64,000 nt of DNA from an uncultured Erythrobacter sp. Its GTDB lineage: Bacteria; Pseudomonadota; Alphaproteobacteria; Sphingomonadales; Sphingomonadaceae. The stretch spans positions 874,001 through 938,000 of the forward strand of contig CANKYK010000002.1 of assembly GCA_947488155.1 (NCBI GenBank). Reading direction: 5' to 3'. The translations under genes were made by a program, and so were the position numbers. This document shows positions 38,007 to 48,273 of the stretch, one piece after another. Each line of letters opens with the position of its first letter. The first letter of the stretch is position 1. Under the pieces are notes generated by a model. It was not told the origin of the DNA. It ran no database searches and worked only from the letters and a program-made list of their open reading frames with translations.

Positions 38007-39071
38007 ATGTCTGCAAGTCTGAAATTGGTAGAAAAAGGAAAGACAGTGGACCGTCAAAAAGCGCTCGACGCTGCACTTGCGCAAATAGATCGTGCTTTCG
38101 GTAAAGGTTCAGCAATGAAGCTGGGCTCTCGCGAAGCAATGAATATCGAGTCCATTCCAACTGGTTCGTTAGGGTTGGATATTGCGCTTGGTATTGGCGG
38201 CCTTCCGAAAGGCCGCGTGATAGAAGTGTACGGGCCTGAAAGTTCGGGCAAGACCACCTTGGCATTGCATGTGATTGCAGAGGCTCAGAAGGCCGGCGGC
38301 ACGGCAGCTTTTGTCGATGCAGAGCATGCTCTTGACCCGGTCTATGCCAACAAACTGGGCGTCGACATTGATGAATTGATTGTTTCTCAGCCTGATACAG
38401 GTGAGCAGGCACTCGAGATTACTGACACGTTGGTCCGCTCCAATGCGATTGACGTGCTGGTGGTCGACTCGGTCGCGGCGCTCGTCCCCCGCGCAGAAAT
38501 TGAAGGTGAAATGGGCGATTCCCATGTCGGCCTTCAAGCGCGGCTTATGTCCCAATCGCTGCGTAAGCTGACCGGGTCGATCAATCGCTCCAAATGCATG
38601 GTCATCTTCATCAACCAATTGCGGATGAAGATCGGCGTTATGTACGGTAACCCAGAGACGACAACCGGCGGCAACGCGCTTAAATTCTATGCTTCTGTTC
38701 GCTTGGACATTCGTCGCACGGGCCAGATTAAAGACCGCGACGAAGTGGTTGGCAATTCAACCCGCGTGAAAGTGGTGAAGAACAAAGTTGCACCGCCGTT
38801 CAAGCAAGTTGAATTCGACATCATGTACGGTGAGGGCATTTCCAAGATTGGTGAGATACTTGATCTTGGCGTGAAGGCAGGCCTCGTAGAGAAATCAGGC
38901 AGTTGGTTCTCTTATGATAGCGTGCGGATTGGTCAGGGACGTGAAAACGCCAAGACCTTCCTCAAAGAGAACACAGAGATGTGCAATCAGTTGGAAGCCG
39001 CCATTCGCGGCCGCACCGACGAGGTTGCCGAGGAGATGATGACAGGGCCGGACGCGGACTCTGACGACTGA
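38007..39071 (+). CDS. recA: Recombinase A
   Basis: 354 residues behind a strong CAAGGAGG. RecA forms filaments on single-stranded DNA, catalyses strand exchange and triggers LexA self-cleavage. Walker A GPESSGKT is at 76-83, Walker [11 protein letters not shown] near 150, and the DNA-binding loop [23 protein letters not shown] follows. The acidic C-terminal tail is present. The SOS box upstream supports self-regulated expression. Confidence 0.99.
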   Translation: MSASLKLVEKGKTVDRQKALDAALAQIDRAFGKGSAMKLGSREAMNIESIPTGSLGLDIALGIGGLPKGRVIEVYGPESSGKTTLALHVIAEAQKAGGTAAFVDAEHALDPVYANKLGVDIDELIVSQPDTGEQALEITDTLVRSNAIDVLVVDSVAALVPRAEIEGEMGDSHVGLQARLMSQSLRKLTGSINRSKCMVIFINQLRMKIGVMYGNPETTTGGNALKFYASVRLDIRRTGQIKDRDEVVGNSTRVKVVKNKVAPPFKQVEFDIMYGEGISKIGEILDLGVKAGLVEKSGSWFSYDSVRIGQGRENAKTFLKENTEMCNQLEAAIRGRTDEVAEEMMTGPDADSDD

Positions 39072-39109
39072 TCCTCAAGCGAGTGCGGTAATAGCATTCG
39101 GAAAATCGG

Positions 39110-39150
39110 AAAGCCGGTATGCGCCATCCCCCTTGGCGATGCCGGCTTTT
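39110..39150 (+). terminator. recA terminator
   Basis: AAAGCCGGTATGCGCCA pairs with TTGGCGATGCCGGCTTTT with one bulge and a short loop, ending in a T-run. Confidence 0.8.
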
Positions 39151-39301
39151 CTGCGTCTGGCATGGGGCTGCGCTTTGCAAACTTGTCGGATGTCAGTCCG
39201 TCTAAAGCCACATTGCGGTTATGAAGAATTGCGAACTCAGTGTGCATTGATCACGCGGTGGCTTGTCGCTGACCGCGTGATTGCCTAACTGCATTCTCGA
39301 A

Positions 39302-41962
39302 ATGACTTCGACCAACGATATTCGCCGCTCTTTTCTCGACTTCTTCGGGAATGCTGACCACGCTGAGGTGCCCAGTGCGCCGCTGGTTCCCTATAACGAT
39401 CCGACATTGATGTTCGTGAATGCGGGCATGGTGCCTTTCAAGAACGCATTCACTGGACTGGAGACGCCGCCTGCGCCGCGCGCCGCGTCTTCGCAGAAAT
39501 GCGTGCGCGCTGGCGGTAAGCATAATGACCTGGACAATGTCGGATACACAGCGCGGCATCACACCTTCTTTGAAATGCTCGGCAATTTTTCGTTTGGCGA
39601 CTATTTTAAAGAGCAAGCGATCCTGAACGCTTGGACGCTTCTAACGCAGGAATGGGGGCTTCCCGCAGATAAGCTCACCGCGACCGTCTATCACACCGAT
39701 GATGAAGCGTTCGATCTATGGCGCAAGATTTCCGGTCTGCCAGAGGAACGGATCATTCGCATCCTGACCAACGACAACTTCTGGTCAATGGGCGACACTG
39801 GGCCATGCGGACCGTGTTCGGAAATTTTCTATGACCACGGTGAGCATATTGCTGGCGGCCCTCCGGGTAGCCCGGATGAAGACGGCGACCGCTTTGTCGA
39901 GATTTGGAATCTCGTCTTCATGCAATTCGACCAAAAGGCTAGCGGCGAACGCACCGACTTGCCGCGCCCGTCGATTGACACTGGTATGGGGCTGGAACGC
40001 ATCGCTGCGGTTATGCAGGGTGTGCACAACAACTACGACACCGACACGTTCAAAGCGCTGATCGCTGCCTCGGAGCAGCTCACCGGAGTGGGCGGCGAAG
40101 GTCATGCAGTGGCAAGCCACCGGGTCATCGCGGACCATCTGCGCTCGGTCAGCTTCCTGATGGCTGACGGTGTGCTGCCGTCGAATGAGGGGCGTGGATA
40201 TGTCCTTCGTCGGATCATGCGTCGCGCGATGCGGCATGCACACTTGCTCGGAGCGAGCGAGCCTCTGATGCACAGGCTTGTCCCGGCGTTGGTCACGGAA
40301 ATGGGACAAGCCTATCCGGAGCTCACCCGCGGTCAAACCTTGATCCAGGAAGTGCTTGAGCGTGAGGAAACGCAGTTCCGCAAGACATTAGACAAGGGTC
40401 TAAAGCTGCTCGACGAAGCTACCAGTAGCATGAGCGAGGGCGGCGAACTCGATGGGGAGACCGCGTTTAAACTCTACGACACCTACGGTTTTCCCTATGA
40501 TCTGACCGAAGACGCTCTGCGCGAACGCGGGATTGGCGTGGATGGCAAAGGCTTCGAAGCTGCGATGGAGCGTCAAAAGGCTGCGGCTCGCGCGGCTTGG
40601 AAAGGGTCGGGCGATGCCGCATCGGGCGAGGTGTGGTTCGACATTGCGGAGCGCGAAGGCGCCACGGAATTTACCGGCTATAATTCTACCTCCGGCGAGG
40701 GGACCGTGGTCGCAATCGTCAAAGACGGCGCGGAGGTTCAATCAGTTAAAGCGGGCGAGAGCGCCGTTTTGCTGACCAACCAGACCCCGTTTTATGGCGA
40801 AAGCGGTGGGCAGACGGGTGATACCGGTAGTATCAGCACACCGAATGGATTTGCCGCCAAGGTCTCTGACACGGCGAAACCTCTGGGACGCCTTCACGCG
40901 CATCAGGTTGAGGTAACCGGCGGCGAAGTATCGGTCGGCGACAATGTACATTTGGAAGTTGATGATGTGCGGCGGGCGCAGGTGCGTTCCAATCACTCGG
41001 CCACTCACCTGGTCCACGCGGCGCTGCGCAATCGGCTTGGCGGGCACGTGACGCAAAAAGGCTCCCTGGTTGCAGAAGATCGTTTGCGGTTCGATTTCTC
41101 TCATCCAAAGCCATTGGAGACCGAAGATATTGCCGTGATTGAGGCTGAAGTGAACGCCGAGATCAGGGCAAATGAGCCGGTCGGAACACGCTTGATGAGC
41201 CCCGATGACGCCGTTGAAGCGGGCGCCTTGGCGCTGTTCGGCGAGAAATACGGGGAGGAAGTGCGTGTACTTTCCATGGGACGCACGGGCACGGAAGGCC
41301 GTTCATTCTCAGTCGAACTGTGCGGCGGAACGCATGTTTCGGCCACAGGCGACATTGGCGTGTTCCGGATCATCTCTGAGAGTGCCGTGTCCTCTGGTAT
41401 ACGGCGCATAGAGGCGTTGACCGGTGAGGCTGCGCGCACGTGGCTGGTCGAACGCGAGAATGCTTTGAAGGCGGCGGCGAGTGCAATTCGTGCGACGCCA
41501 GAAGAGGTGCCCGCACGGGTCACGGCGTTGCTTGATGAGCGCAAACGGCTTGAGAAGGAACTCGCGGAGGCGAAGAAGGCTCTGGCATTGGGCGGCGGCG
41601 TGGGCGGCGGCGATGGTCCCGCACAAACGGATGAAGATGTTGGTGGAGTAACCTTCAGCGGCCAGGTACTCGATAGCCTGAACCCGAAGGAACTGCGCCC
41701 GCTACTCGATGAGGCGAAGACACGCCTTGGTTCTGGTATCGCAGCGGCGATCGCCGTGAACGATGGTCGGGCCGCTATTGCGGTCGCAGTGACTGATGAT
41801 CTGACAGAGCGGTTTGATGCAACGTCTCTAGTACGTGTTGGCGTGGAAGCGCTTGGCGGCAAAGGCGGAGGCGGTCGTCCCGACATGGCGCAAGGCGGCG
41901 GTCCGGATGGCAGTAAAGCGGCGGATGCTCTGGCAGCGGTCAAGGCCGCCATCGCTGGGTAG
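39302..41962 (+). CDS. alaS: Alanyl-tRNA synthetase
   Basis: 886 residues from ATG 39302; a TTG seven codons upstream is less likely. It charges tRNA-Ala and edits misacylated tRNA. The class II catalytic domain opens [31 protein letters not shown]. The editing-site zinc ligands are H565, H569 (SNHSATH), C674 and H678 (CGGTH). The C-terminal DHHA1 domain with [12 protein letters not shown] is complete. The recA-alaS order is common in alphaproteobacteria. The stop is seven bases from the stop of the converging antiporter gene. Confidence 0.98.
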   Translation: MTSTNDIRRSFLDFFGNADHAEVPSAPLVPYNDPTLMFVNAGMVPFKNAFTGLETPPAPRAASSQKCVRAGGKHNDLDNVGYTARHHTFFEMLGNFSFGDYFKEQAILNAWTLLTQEWGLPADKLTATVYHTDDEAFDLWRKISGLPEERIIRILTNDNFWSMGDTGPCGPCSEIFYDHGEHIAGGPPGSPDEDGDRFVEIWNLVFMQFDQKASGERTDLPRPSIDTGMGLERIAAVMQGVHNNYDTDTFKALIAASEQLTGVGGEGHAVASHRVIADHLRSVSFLMADGVLPSNEGRGYVLRRIMRRAMRHAHLLGASEPLMHRLVPALVTEMGQAYPELTRGQTLIQEVLEREETQFRKTLDKGLKLLDEATSSMSEGGELDGETAFKLYDTYGFPYDLTEDALRERGIGVDGKGFEAAMERQKAAARAAWKGSGDAASGEVWFDIAEREGATEFTGYNSTSGEGTVVAIVKDGAEVQSVKAGESAVLLTNQTPFYGESGGQTGDTGSISTPNGFAAKVSDTAKPLGRLHAHQVEVTGGEVSVGDNVHLEVDDVRRAQVRSNHSATHLVHAALRNRLGGHVTQKGSLVAEDRLRFDFSHPKPLETEDIAVIEAEVNAEIRANEPVGTRLMSPDDAVEAGALALFGEKYGEEVRVLSMGRTGTEGRSFSVELCGGTHVSATGDIGVFRIISESAVSSGIRRIEALTGEAARTWLVERENALKAAASAIRATPEEVPARVTALLDERKRLEKELAEAKKALALGGGVGGGDGPAQTDEDVGGVTFSGQVLDSLNPKELRPLLDEAKTRLGSGIAAAIAVNDGRAAIAVAVTDDLTERFDATSLVRVGVEALGGKGGGGRPDMAQGGGPDGSKAADALAAVKAAIAG

Positions 41963-41969
41963 GTAGAGA

Positions 41970-43733
41970 CTAAGGCGTGTTGGTTGAGGTGCGCAATTGC
42001 GGCTTGCTGGTAAGTTTGCCGTCGCGCTCTAACCGCTCGCGAAATTCATCGCGCTTCTCGTGGATAGAGGCGATTACTGGCCCCATGGGTATGCCGATGT
42101 CGACCAGCACAGCCTCTGAAAGCTGAAGCGAGCTCTCTAAGTTCTCCGGCACGGCATGGCTGGCACCTGCGCGGTACAGCGCGGCGGCGTGATCTGTGTC
42201 GCGCGCGCGGGCAACGATCAGCAGTTCGGGATAGCTCTTTCGCAGTTTTGTGACCAAGCGTTGAGCCAGGACAGGCTCATCCATGGTTAGAACGATTGCC
42301 GGAGCCTTTTCAATCCCGAGCCGTGACAACGCATCCCCGCGCGCCGCATCACCGAATGCCGAACGGTAGCCATCGCGCGCCGCGCGTTCGATCAAGTCAG
42401 GGTCCGAATCGAGCGCAACATACGGCTGATCGTGCATAACCAGCATGTCCGCGATCAGGCGACCGACACGGCCCGCACCGATGATGATGGTGCGCGCTTC
42501 GTCCTCGTCTTCGTCGGGCAGCTCTGGGACGGGTTCCACTCGCCGTGCGATTACCCGTCCAAGGCGGGCGAGCAGCGGTGTGATGGTAAGGCCAATTGCC
42601 GTTACGATTTGCCAGAATTGCGCGGTTTCTGCATTAACGACTAGGGCGGTGGTTGCCGCTGCCAAGACGATCAGCGTCGTCTCGCTCGGGCTGGCCATTA
42701 GCACGCCGGTCTCTGCTGCGGTGCTCTTGCGTGCGCCCATCAGGCGCAACAGCACGCCCGTAATGATAGCTTTGAACACCAGAACGCCGACGACAGCGAG
42801 CATGATCTCAGCCAGGTTCTGCCAAATCGTGGCAAGGTTGATGCTCATCCCGATGGTGATCAGGAACACGCCGAGTGCTAGGCCCTTAAAGGGTTCCATA
42901 ATGCTCTCAACTTCGCCGTGATACTCAGTTTCTGCGATCAGCAGGCCGGCGATCAGCGCGCCGACGATGGGCGATAGACCGACCGCTGAAGTGGCGAGGC
43001 TGGCACCGATGACGACCAACAGGGAAGCGGCAAGAAACAGCTCCGGGCTCTTCGTTCGCGCAGCCTGTGAGAACAGCCGAGGGAGCGCGAAACGACCGAG
43101 CACCAGCAGCGCGAGAATGACGAGGCCGCCTTGCCACAGCGTGTCGGTGAGGCCGCTCCAGCCCTCGGCCTGTGCATGCGGGGCAAGCGCGCCAAGGATA
43201 AAGACGATCGGTACGATCATGATGTCTTCGAACAACAGCATGGACAGCGCCGCGCGGCCAACCGGTGATTTCGTCCCTGAGATTGGCAGTACGATAGCGG
43301 TGGATGAGAAGGCGAGGGCGAAGCCAAGCGCGAGTGCCCCGGTCCAGTCCATTCCGCTGATGTAGCCGAAGAACGCGGCGGACGCGGAACCGATGATCAG
43401 CAGCTCAAGCGAGCCAAGTCCGAACACCAGTTTTCGCAATTGCCACAGACGGTTGAACGAGAGTTCTAGCCCAATGGCGAACAGTAGTAGGATGATGCCG
43501 AAATCGGCGAAGGGCGTTAATCGCTCTGGGTCCGATATGGTCACATGTCGGAGGCCCGGGACGGCTTCGACTAGAGTGCCAAGGCCGTAAGGGCCGACCA
43601 GAACGCCGATCAGGATGAAGCCAATGATCGGAGTGATGCGGAATCTGGCGAATACAGGAATGACGATCCCGGCCGCGCCCAGGATGACCAACGCATCCTT
43701 CATCATTGGTGATAGAGAGAGTTCGCCCGCCAT
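41970..43733 (-). CDS. Cation:proton antiporter (CPA2 family) with TrkA-N domain
   Basis: 587 residues. The first 390 or so hold about twelve hydrophobic helices of the CPA2 exchanger fold (opening KDALVILGAAGIVIPVFARF). Residues about 415-540 form a nucleotide-binding TrkA-N/RCK domain with TIIIGAGRVGRLIADML. This matches KefB/KefC and YbaL types, which move K+ or Na+ against protons and are gated through the cytoplasmic domain. There is no neighbouring KefG-type partner. Ion specificity cannot be told. Confidence 0.9.
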   Translation of the reverse strand: MAGELSLSPMMKDALVILGAAGIVIPVFARFRITPIIGFILIGVLVGPYGLGTLVEAVPGLRHVTISDPERLTPFADFGIILLLFAIGLELSFNRLWQLRKLVFGLGSLELLIIGSASAAFFGYISGMDWTGALALGFALAFSSTAIVLPISGTKSPVGRAALSMLLFEDIMIVPIVFILGALAPHAQAEGWSGLTDTLWQGGLVILALLVLGRFALPRLFSQAARTKSPELFLAASLLVVIGASLATSAVGLSPIVGALIAGLLIAETEYHGEVESIMEPFKGLALGVFLITIGMSINLATIWQNLAEIMLAVVGVLVFKAIITGVLLRLMGARKSTAAETGVLMASPSETTLIVLAAATTALVVNAETAQFWQIVTAIGLTITPLLARLGRVIARRVEPVPELPDEDEDEARTIIIGAGRVGRLIADMLVMHDQPYVALDSDPDLIERAARDGYRSAFGDAARGDALSRLGIEKAPAIVLTMDEPVLAQRLVTKLRKSYPELLIVARARDTDHAAALYRAGASHAVPENLESSLQLSEAVLVDIGIPMGPVIASIHEKRDEFRERLERDGKLTSKPQLRTSTNTP

Positions 43734-43805
43734 GTCAGTAGGCCAGAAGCGGCGCTAAGGCATCACCAGCCATCCGCGCCGCTCCTGTTTCAAGCAAGAT
43801 CGATA

Positions 43806-45026
43806 TTACGACCAGTTCGCCATTTCCTTCTCAAGGTTCGTGACGATCGCCTCGAAGAACTGTTCGGTTGTCAGCCAGTTTTGGCTTGGACCAATCAGCA
43901 ATGCGAGGTCTTTCGTCATCGCGCCGTTTTCGACGGTTTCGATGCAGACCCGCTCAAGCGTTTCAGCAAACTTCACCACTTCAGGCGTCTCGTCGAACTT
44001 GCCGCGATACATCAGGCCGCGGGTCCAAGCGAAGATCGATGCAATCGGGTTGGTCGAGGTCGCCTTGCCTTGCTCGTGCTGACGGTAGTGACGGGTAACG
44101 GTGCCGTGTGCAGCCTCCGCTTCCACGGTCTTGCCATCAGGGGTCATCAGAACGGACGTCATCAGGCCAAGCGAGCCGAAGCCCTGAGCTACAGTGTCGG
44201 ACTGAACATCGCCGTCATAGTTCTTACAAGCCCAAACGAACTTACCGCTCCACTTAAGGGCAGAGGCAACCATATCATCGATCAGGCGGTGTTCGTAGGT
44301 GATGCCTGCTTCGCTGAACTTGGCAGCGAACTCATTGTCATAGACCTCTTCGAACAGGTCTTTGAAACGGCCATCATACTTCTTCATGATGGTGTTCTTG
44401 GTCGAGAGATAGACCGGCCATTTGCGATCCAGACCATAGTTCATGCAAGCGCGCGCGAAGTCGCGGATGCTGTCGTCCAGGTTGTACATCGCCATGGCGA
44501 CACCCGATGACTGGAATTCATAGACATCAAGATCGATGTTCTGGCCATCTTCGCCTTCGAATACGAGGCGCAGCTTGCCTGGGCCAGGGATCAGTGTGTC
44601 GGTTGCGCGGTATTGATCGCCAAAGGCGTGACGGCCAACCACGATTGGGTCGGTCCAGCCCGGGACCAGACGCGGCACGTTGTCGATCACGATTGGCTCA
44701 CGGAAGACAACACCGCCCAGGATGTTGCGAATCGTGCCGTTTGGCGAACGCCACATTTGCTTGAGACTGAACTCTTCAACGCGGGCTTCATCAGGAGTGA
44801 TGGTCGCGCACTTCACGCCAACGCCGTATTCCTTGATCGCGTTCGCCGCATCGACCGTGATTTGGTCGTCGGTTTCGTCGCGTTTCTCAATTGAGAGATC
44901 GTAATACTTCAGGTCAACGTCGAGATACGGCAGGATCAGCCGTTCGCGGATCCATTGCCATATGATCTTTGTCATCTCATCGCCGTCGAGTTCAACGACC
45001 GGGTTCTTGACCTGGATTTTTTGCAT
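43806..45026 (-). CDS. icd: Isocitrate dehydrogenase (NADP+)
   Basis: 406 residues from ATG 45026, which matches the family start [23 protein letters not shown]; an in-frame ATG seven codons upstream exists. It is the eukaryote-like, homodimeric NADP-dependent form of the citric-acid cycle enzyme. Visible signatures are [15 protein letters not shown] and [22 protein letters not shown]. This is the form usual in alphaproteobacteria. It stands alone, with a long upstream gap. Confidence 0.97.
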   Translation of the reverse strand: MQKIQVKNPVVELDGDEMTKIIWQWIRERLILPYLDVDLKYYDLSIEKRDETDDQITVDAANAIKEYGVGVKCATITPDEARVEEFSLKQMWRSPNGTIRNILGGVVFREPIVIDNVPRLVPGWTDPIVVGRHAFGDQYRATDTLIPGPGKLRLVFEGEDGQNIDLDVYEFQSSGVAMAMYNLDDSIRDFARACMNYGLDRKWPVYLSTKNTIMKKYDGRFKDLFEEVYDNEFAAKFSEAGITYEHRLIDDMVASALKWSGKFVWACKNYDGDVQSDTVAQGFGSLGLMTSVLMTPDGKTVEAEAAHGTVTRHYRQHEQGKATSTNPIASIFAWTRGLMYRGKFDETPEVVKFAETLERVCIETVENGAMTKDLALLIGPSQNWLTTEQFFEAIVTNLEKEMANWS

Positions 45027-45047
45027 GGGAGGTGTCCCGTCCTTCAT

Positions 45048-45421
45048 TGGATTTCGTGTGTTCGGATTGTGTTAGATAATCCCTGATCGCAGGCCTTAGC
45101 AGCTTTTGCCCGTGCCTCAAGCGTCTGCATGCCCCCAAATACCATTGTTTTGCGGGTTTTCGCACCATTCACGGCTACCATCGGTTCATCGCAGCTGGAG
45201 CACGCTTGGAACACCTGGAACACAGTCTTAGCGTGAAAATCCAATCGATCACACGGGGCCTGTTTGATCGGATTTCTCGATAAATGGCGAGGGCTGAGCA
45301 TGTGTCCCGTTATATCCCGGCCCATGTGGAGTAGGAAAGCGATTGTTCCGCGTACCGATGCTTCGGTTTAGCGCCAATTCCAGCGCGTACGCACACATCC
45401 ACAAAGCCGCACTCGCGCAAA
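45048..45421. other. Upstream region of icd, no confident gene
   Basis: About 370 bases. A 93-codon minus frame extends here but has no ribosome site or family features. The one notable item is the 23-bp GTGTTCCA motif at 45203-45225. Confidence 0.5.
45203..45225 (-). repeat. 23-bp motif with GTGTTCCA direct repeat, copy 2
   Basis: The reverse complement reads CTGTGTTCCAGGTGTTCCAAGCG and differs at one position from 15175-15197. It lies about 180 bases upstream of the icd start. Confidence 0.5.
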
Positions 45422-45450
45422 CAAAAAACCCGCCAGGTAAAGGCGGGTCT
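45422..45450 (-). terminator. Terminator of tRNA-Val
   Basis: On the minus strand, ACCCGCC and GGCGGGT form a stem around a seven-base loop, followed by TTTTTG. It begins about 16 bases past the tRNA 3' end. Confidence 0.85.
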
Positions 45451-45465
45451 TCGTGAGTTTCATGA

Positions 45466-45540
45466 TGGTGGGCGTACCAAGATTTGAACTTGGGACCCCT
45501 GCAATGTCAATACAGTGCTCTACCCCTGAGCTATACGCCC
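45466..45540 (-). tRNA. tRNA-Val (anticodon GAC)
   Basis: A complete cloverleaf: acceptor GGGCGTA/TACGCCC, D-arm AGCTCAGGGGTAGAGC, anticodon stem CTGTA/TGCAG with loop TTGACAT (anticodon GAC), T-arm with GTTCAAAT, and an encoded CCA at the 3' end. It reads valine codon GUC (and GUU by wobble). Confidence 0.96.
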
Positions 45541-45637
45541 GCACCATCAGGAATGCCATGATTGTTCATAGCGGAGCGGCGCATTAACGCGGCTCTTTCA
45601 ATCGTGCAAGCCATTAGCTCGCGCGCGCACTTAAAAT

Positions 45638-46027
45638 CTAAAGACTCGCCTCGCGCTGCTCTTCAAACACACGCTCCACCTCAAGCACGAGATCGCGCAG
45701 GTGGAATGGTTTCGAGAGCACTTTAGCATGCGGCTGTTCGCGGCTTGCGCGCAGGGTAACGGCGGCAAAACCAGTGATAAACATCACCTTGGTGCGCGGG
45801 CTGATCTCGGCACAGCGCTGCGCCAGTTCAATCCCGTCCATTTCCGGCATGACAATATCTGACAGAAGCAGGTCAAAATGCTCTTTTTCAAGCAAAGGCA
45901 CGGCCTCGGTTCCCCGATCCACCGTCGACACCTCATAGCCGGCATTGGTCAATGCCCTCTCTAGATAGGTGCGCATGGCTTCTTCATCCTCGGCGAGGAG
46001 GATCTTGGGAGAGGGGTTTGTCGTCAT
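45638..46027 (-). CDS. cpdR: Response regulator CpdR
   Basis: 129 residues, a receiver domain with no output domain. The acidic pair E13/D14 (LLAEDEE), acceptor D57 (LLLSDIVMPEMDG) and the lysine in LSKPF are all present. The opening KILLAEDEEAMRTYLERAL fits CpdR, which in its unphosphorylated form delivers substrates such as CtrA to ClpXP and is controlled through CckA. It is divergent from the N-formylglutamate amidohydrolase gene. Another single-domain regulator is possible, but the cckA context supports CpdR. Confidence 0.85.
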   Translation of the reverse strand: MTTNPSPKILLAEDEEAMRTYLERALTNAGYEVSTVDRGTEAVPLLEKEHFDLLLSDIVMPEMDGIELAQRCAEISPRTKVMFITGFAAVTLRASREQPHAKVLSKPFHLRDLVLEVERVFEEQREASL

Positions 46028-46166
46028 GCGAATCCAATAGCACCGCGAGCTTAAGAAATCCTAGCCGAAGATGCGATTGCCCTGCTTTGAGACATGGATC
46101 ATCGCATTTACTGTATTTGGGATGTTTTTGACTTGGCCCGCGAAAGCAGGCAGCAAACCTGTGGCT

Positions 46167-47117
46167 ATGGTTTTCGGCAAACAAAATCAGGACGATTCGC
46201 GCCGTGAAAGCGGCGGCAGGGTCGCGGGCGATGCCCATGGCCCAGCGTTCAGTTTTTTTGCGCCAGGCTCCATGCCTTTGCCGGTTATTGTGGCCGCGCC
46301 GCATGGCGGGCGGGTGTATCCGTCCAAAGTGGTCGCGGAAATGCGCGATCCAGAACTTTCGGCCCTGCGGTTGGAGGATCGCTATGTCGATCTGTTGGCT
46401 AGTCGCATCGCGAAGCAGACCGGCACCGGTTTGATGGTGGCGCATGCGCCGCGTGCGATGCTGGATCTCAATCGTTCCCGCGAGGATGTCGATTGGGGTA
46501 TGATTATCGGCGATGATAAGCCGAATGTGCGCAATTCTCAGGTTAATCGCCGCGCGCGCAGCGGGCTGGGGCTTGTGCCGCGCCGCTTGCCGGGATTTGG
46601 CGAGATATGGCGCAGCGCTTTGCCGCGTAGAGAACTTGATCAACGGATCGACAATATTCACCGGCCTTACCATGCGTTTCTTACCCAGGAGCTGGAGCGT
46701 ATTCGCGATCGTTGGGGCGCTGCGCTGCTGGTTGATCTGCATTCCATGCCGCCGCTGCGCCGGCCGGATTCGCAAACCCGCGCGCCCAAGGTGGTTCTGG
46801 GCGACAGATTCGGTGCGTCTTGCAATGGCGGCCTGATTGACCGCGCGTTCCGCTATCTGGAAGGGCAGGGCTATTCCGTGGCGCACAACCGGCCCTATGC
46901 GGGCGGCTTTGTGCTCGATCGGCAATCATCGCCGTCGCGGGGAATCCATGCGGTGCAGGTTGAGGTGTGCCGTTCTACCTATCTGGATGACCGGATGGCG
47001 GAACCCAGCGCCGGCCTAGGCCCGATGGCAAAAATGGTGGCAGGGCTGGTGCGAGAGCTCGGCGCGGAAACAGCGCGCCTGGGCGATGATGGGCGGTTTA
47101 CGCAAGCCGCCGAATGA
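46167..47117 (+). CDS. N-formylglutamate amidohydrolase family protein
   Basis: 316 residues from ATG 46167; an ATG at 46071 would add 32 residues but leaves almost no room for a promoter and has no ribosome site. The family pattern is clear: VIVAAPHGGRVYPSKV with the conserved His, AHAPRAMLDLNRSREDVDW, and LLVDLHSMPP. These zinc-dependent hydrolases release formate from N-formylglutamate in histidine breakdown or act on related amides. No hut genes are adjacent, so the substrate is uncertain. Confidence 0.88.
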   Translation: MVFGKQNQDDSRRESGGRVAGDAHGPAFSFFAPGSMPLPVIVAAPHGGRVYPSKVVAEMRDPELSALRLEDRYVDLLASRIAKQTGTGLMVAHAPRAMLDLNRSREDVDWGMIIGDDKPNVRNSQVNRRARSGLGLVPRRLPGFGEIWRSALPRRELDQRIDNIHRPYHAFLTQELERIRDRWGAALLVDLHSMPPLRRPDSQTRAPKVVLGDRFGASCNGGLIDRAFRYLEGQGYSVAHNRPYAGGFVLDRQSSPSRGIHAVQVEVCRSTYLDDRMAEPSAGLGPMAKMVAGLVRELGAETARLGDDGRFTQAAE

Positions 47118-47186
47118 GCGCGGCTTTTACCCAGGCCGTTCCGCCCTCTCTTTCTGAGCTTTCGCAAACAAGCGAATGAACCCACA

Positions 47187-47221
47187 TAAAAAACCACCCC
47201 GTGCAAAATTGCACGAGGTGG
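47187..47221 (-). terminator. Terminator of the sapC-like gene
   Basis: On the minus strand CCACCTCGTGCAA and TTGCACGGGGTGG form a long stem around TT, followed by TTTTTT. Confidence 0.85.
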
Positions 47222-47375
47222 CCAAGGTTCAGGGAGGATCGCGCCAATCGGCGCGGTCTGTCAGCTCAGTCATGAGGGCAACCTTGCTGACACCAAATAA
47301 ATAGGGCTTGGCAAGAGCTCGTTCAAGCCCCGGCCAAGCCCTGAGTGCTTCGTTAAGAAAGCTGCGTCGCGTAGA

Positions 47376-48164
47376 TCAGTTGACCGTAGCTGGCGCAGGT
47401 GTTGGTTCAGGCATCTTTCCCTGTGCGGTTTGACGCTCAAACAGGGTGCGCATCAGGTTCAGCGAGAACAGGTGAGCGTGGATCAGCAAGATCATGCCGT
47501 TCTTGTTCAGCGCCTCCAGTGTGTCCGCTGGCAATTCACGCAATTTCTTCTCGTCAACCATGCGGAAACCGCGGTAAACAAATGGATTGTCAGGCATGTC
47601 ATTGCGGGTGATCGCAATTTCGCCATCCATCAAAATATCGAGCTTTTTCAATTCGTCCAGGAACGCACGAGTGCGCTGTCCGGACTCTTCGAACTTGCTG
47701 CAGAAATCGAGCACGCTCTTGGTGTATTCGCTGGATTCACCCTTATCGTCGAACAGTTCGTTGCCGTCTTTGTGATCGCCAACGACGCCGGAACTTGGGT
47801 CGAAGCAAAGCGAGAGTTCTTCTGAACCCTCCTGCAGTTTAGCGAGCATGAAGGGGTAGCGGCGCACGTAAGCGGGCACGTAATTGTCAGCCATCATCTT
47901 GCCGTCGTCACCGATGAAGGTGTTCACGCCTTCGTTAAGACCCATCAGTGCGATCGGCAGTGGGTTTTCGCCAGCGGTAAACACAATCGGGTAAGAACGC
48001 TGGGCATCGACGAACTCGTCAACCGTCAGAGGAATTGCGTGAGTGTCGGCAAGGAAAGACGCATCGTCGAAAGGCTTTACCTTCCAATCCTTGTGCTCCT
48101 TGCTGTTAAGCGGGAGCAGGTCTTTGTAAAACAGTGGAAGCTGCGGCTGAGGCGCGCTGGCCAT
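47376..48164 (-). CDS. SapC family protein
   Basis: 262 residues behind CGGAG. The protein matches the SapC family from end to end: LPLFYKDLLPLNSKEHKDW, RSYPIVFTAGENPLPIALMGL, NYVPAYVRRYPFMLA and EESGQRTRAFLDEL. The name comes from an S-layer secretion locus in Campylobacter. In sphingomonads such genes usually sit near TonB-dependent receptors or halogenase-like genes. Here it stands alone with its own terminator. Function unknown. Confidence 0.9.
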   Translation of the reverse strand: MASAPQPQLPLFYKDLLPLNSKEHKDWKVKPFDDASFLADTHAIPLTVDEFVDAQRSYPIVFTAGENPLPIALMGLNEGVNTFIGDDGKMMADNYVPAYVRRYPFMLAKLQEGSEELSLCFDPSSGVVGDHKDGNELFDDKGESSEYTKSVLDFCSKFEESGQRTRAFLDELKKLDILMDGEIAITRNDMPDNPFVYRGFRMVDEKKLRELPADTLEALNKNGMILLIHAHLFSLNLMRTLFERQTAQGKMPEPTPAPATVN

Positions 48165-48273
48165 GACGGTTCTCCGAATATTACGGTGCTGAAAAATGTG
48201 GGCGACTGGATAGCAAGCTATAAGCCGGACGGGCCGCGCTGTAGGCGTTCATGCGCCCGCGCGCAAGCACGGT

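Noticed and set aside
45044..45325. A 93-codon frame upstream of icd
   Set aside because: No start signal, and it overlaps the expected icd promoter region.
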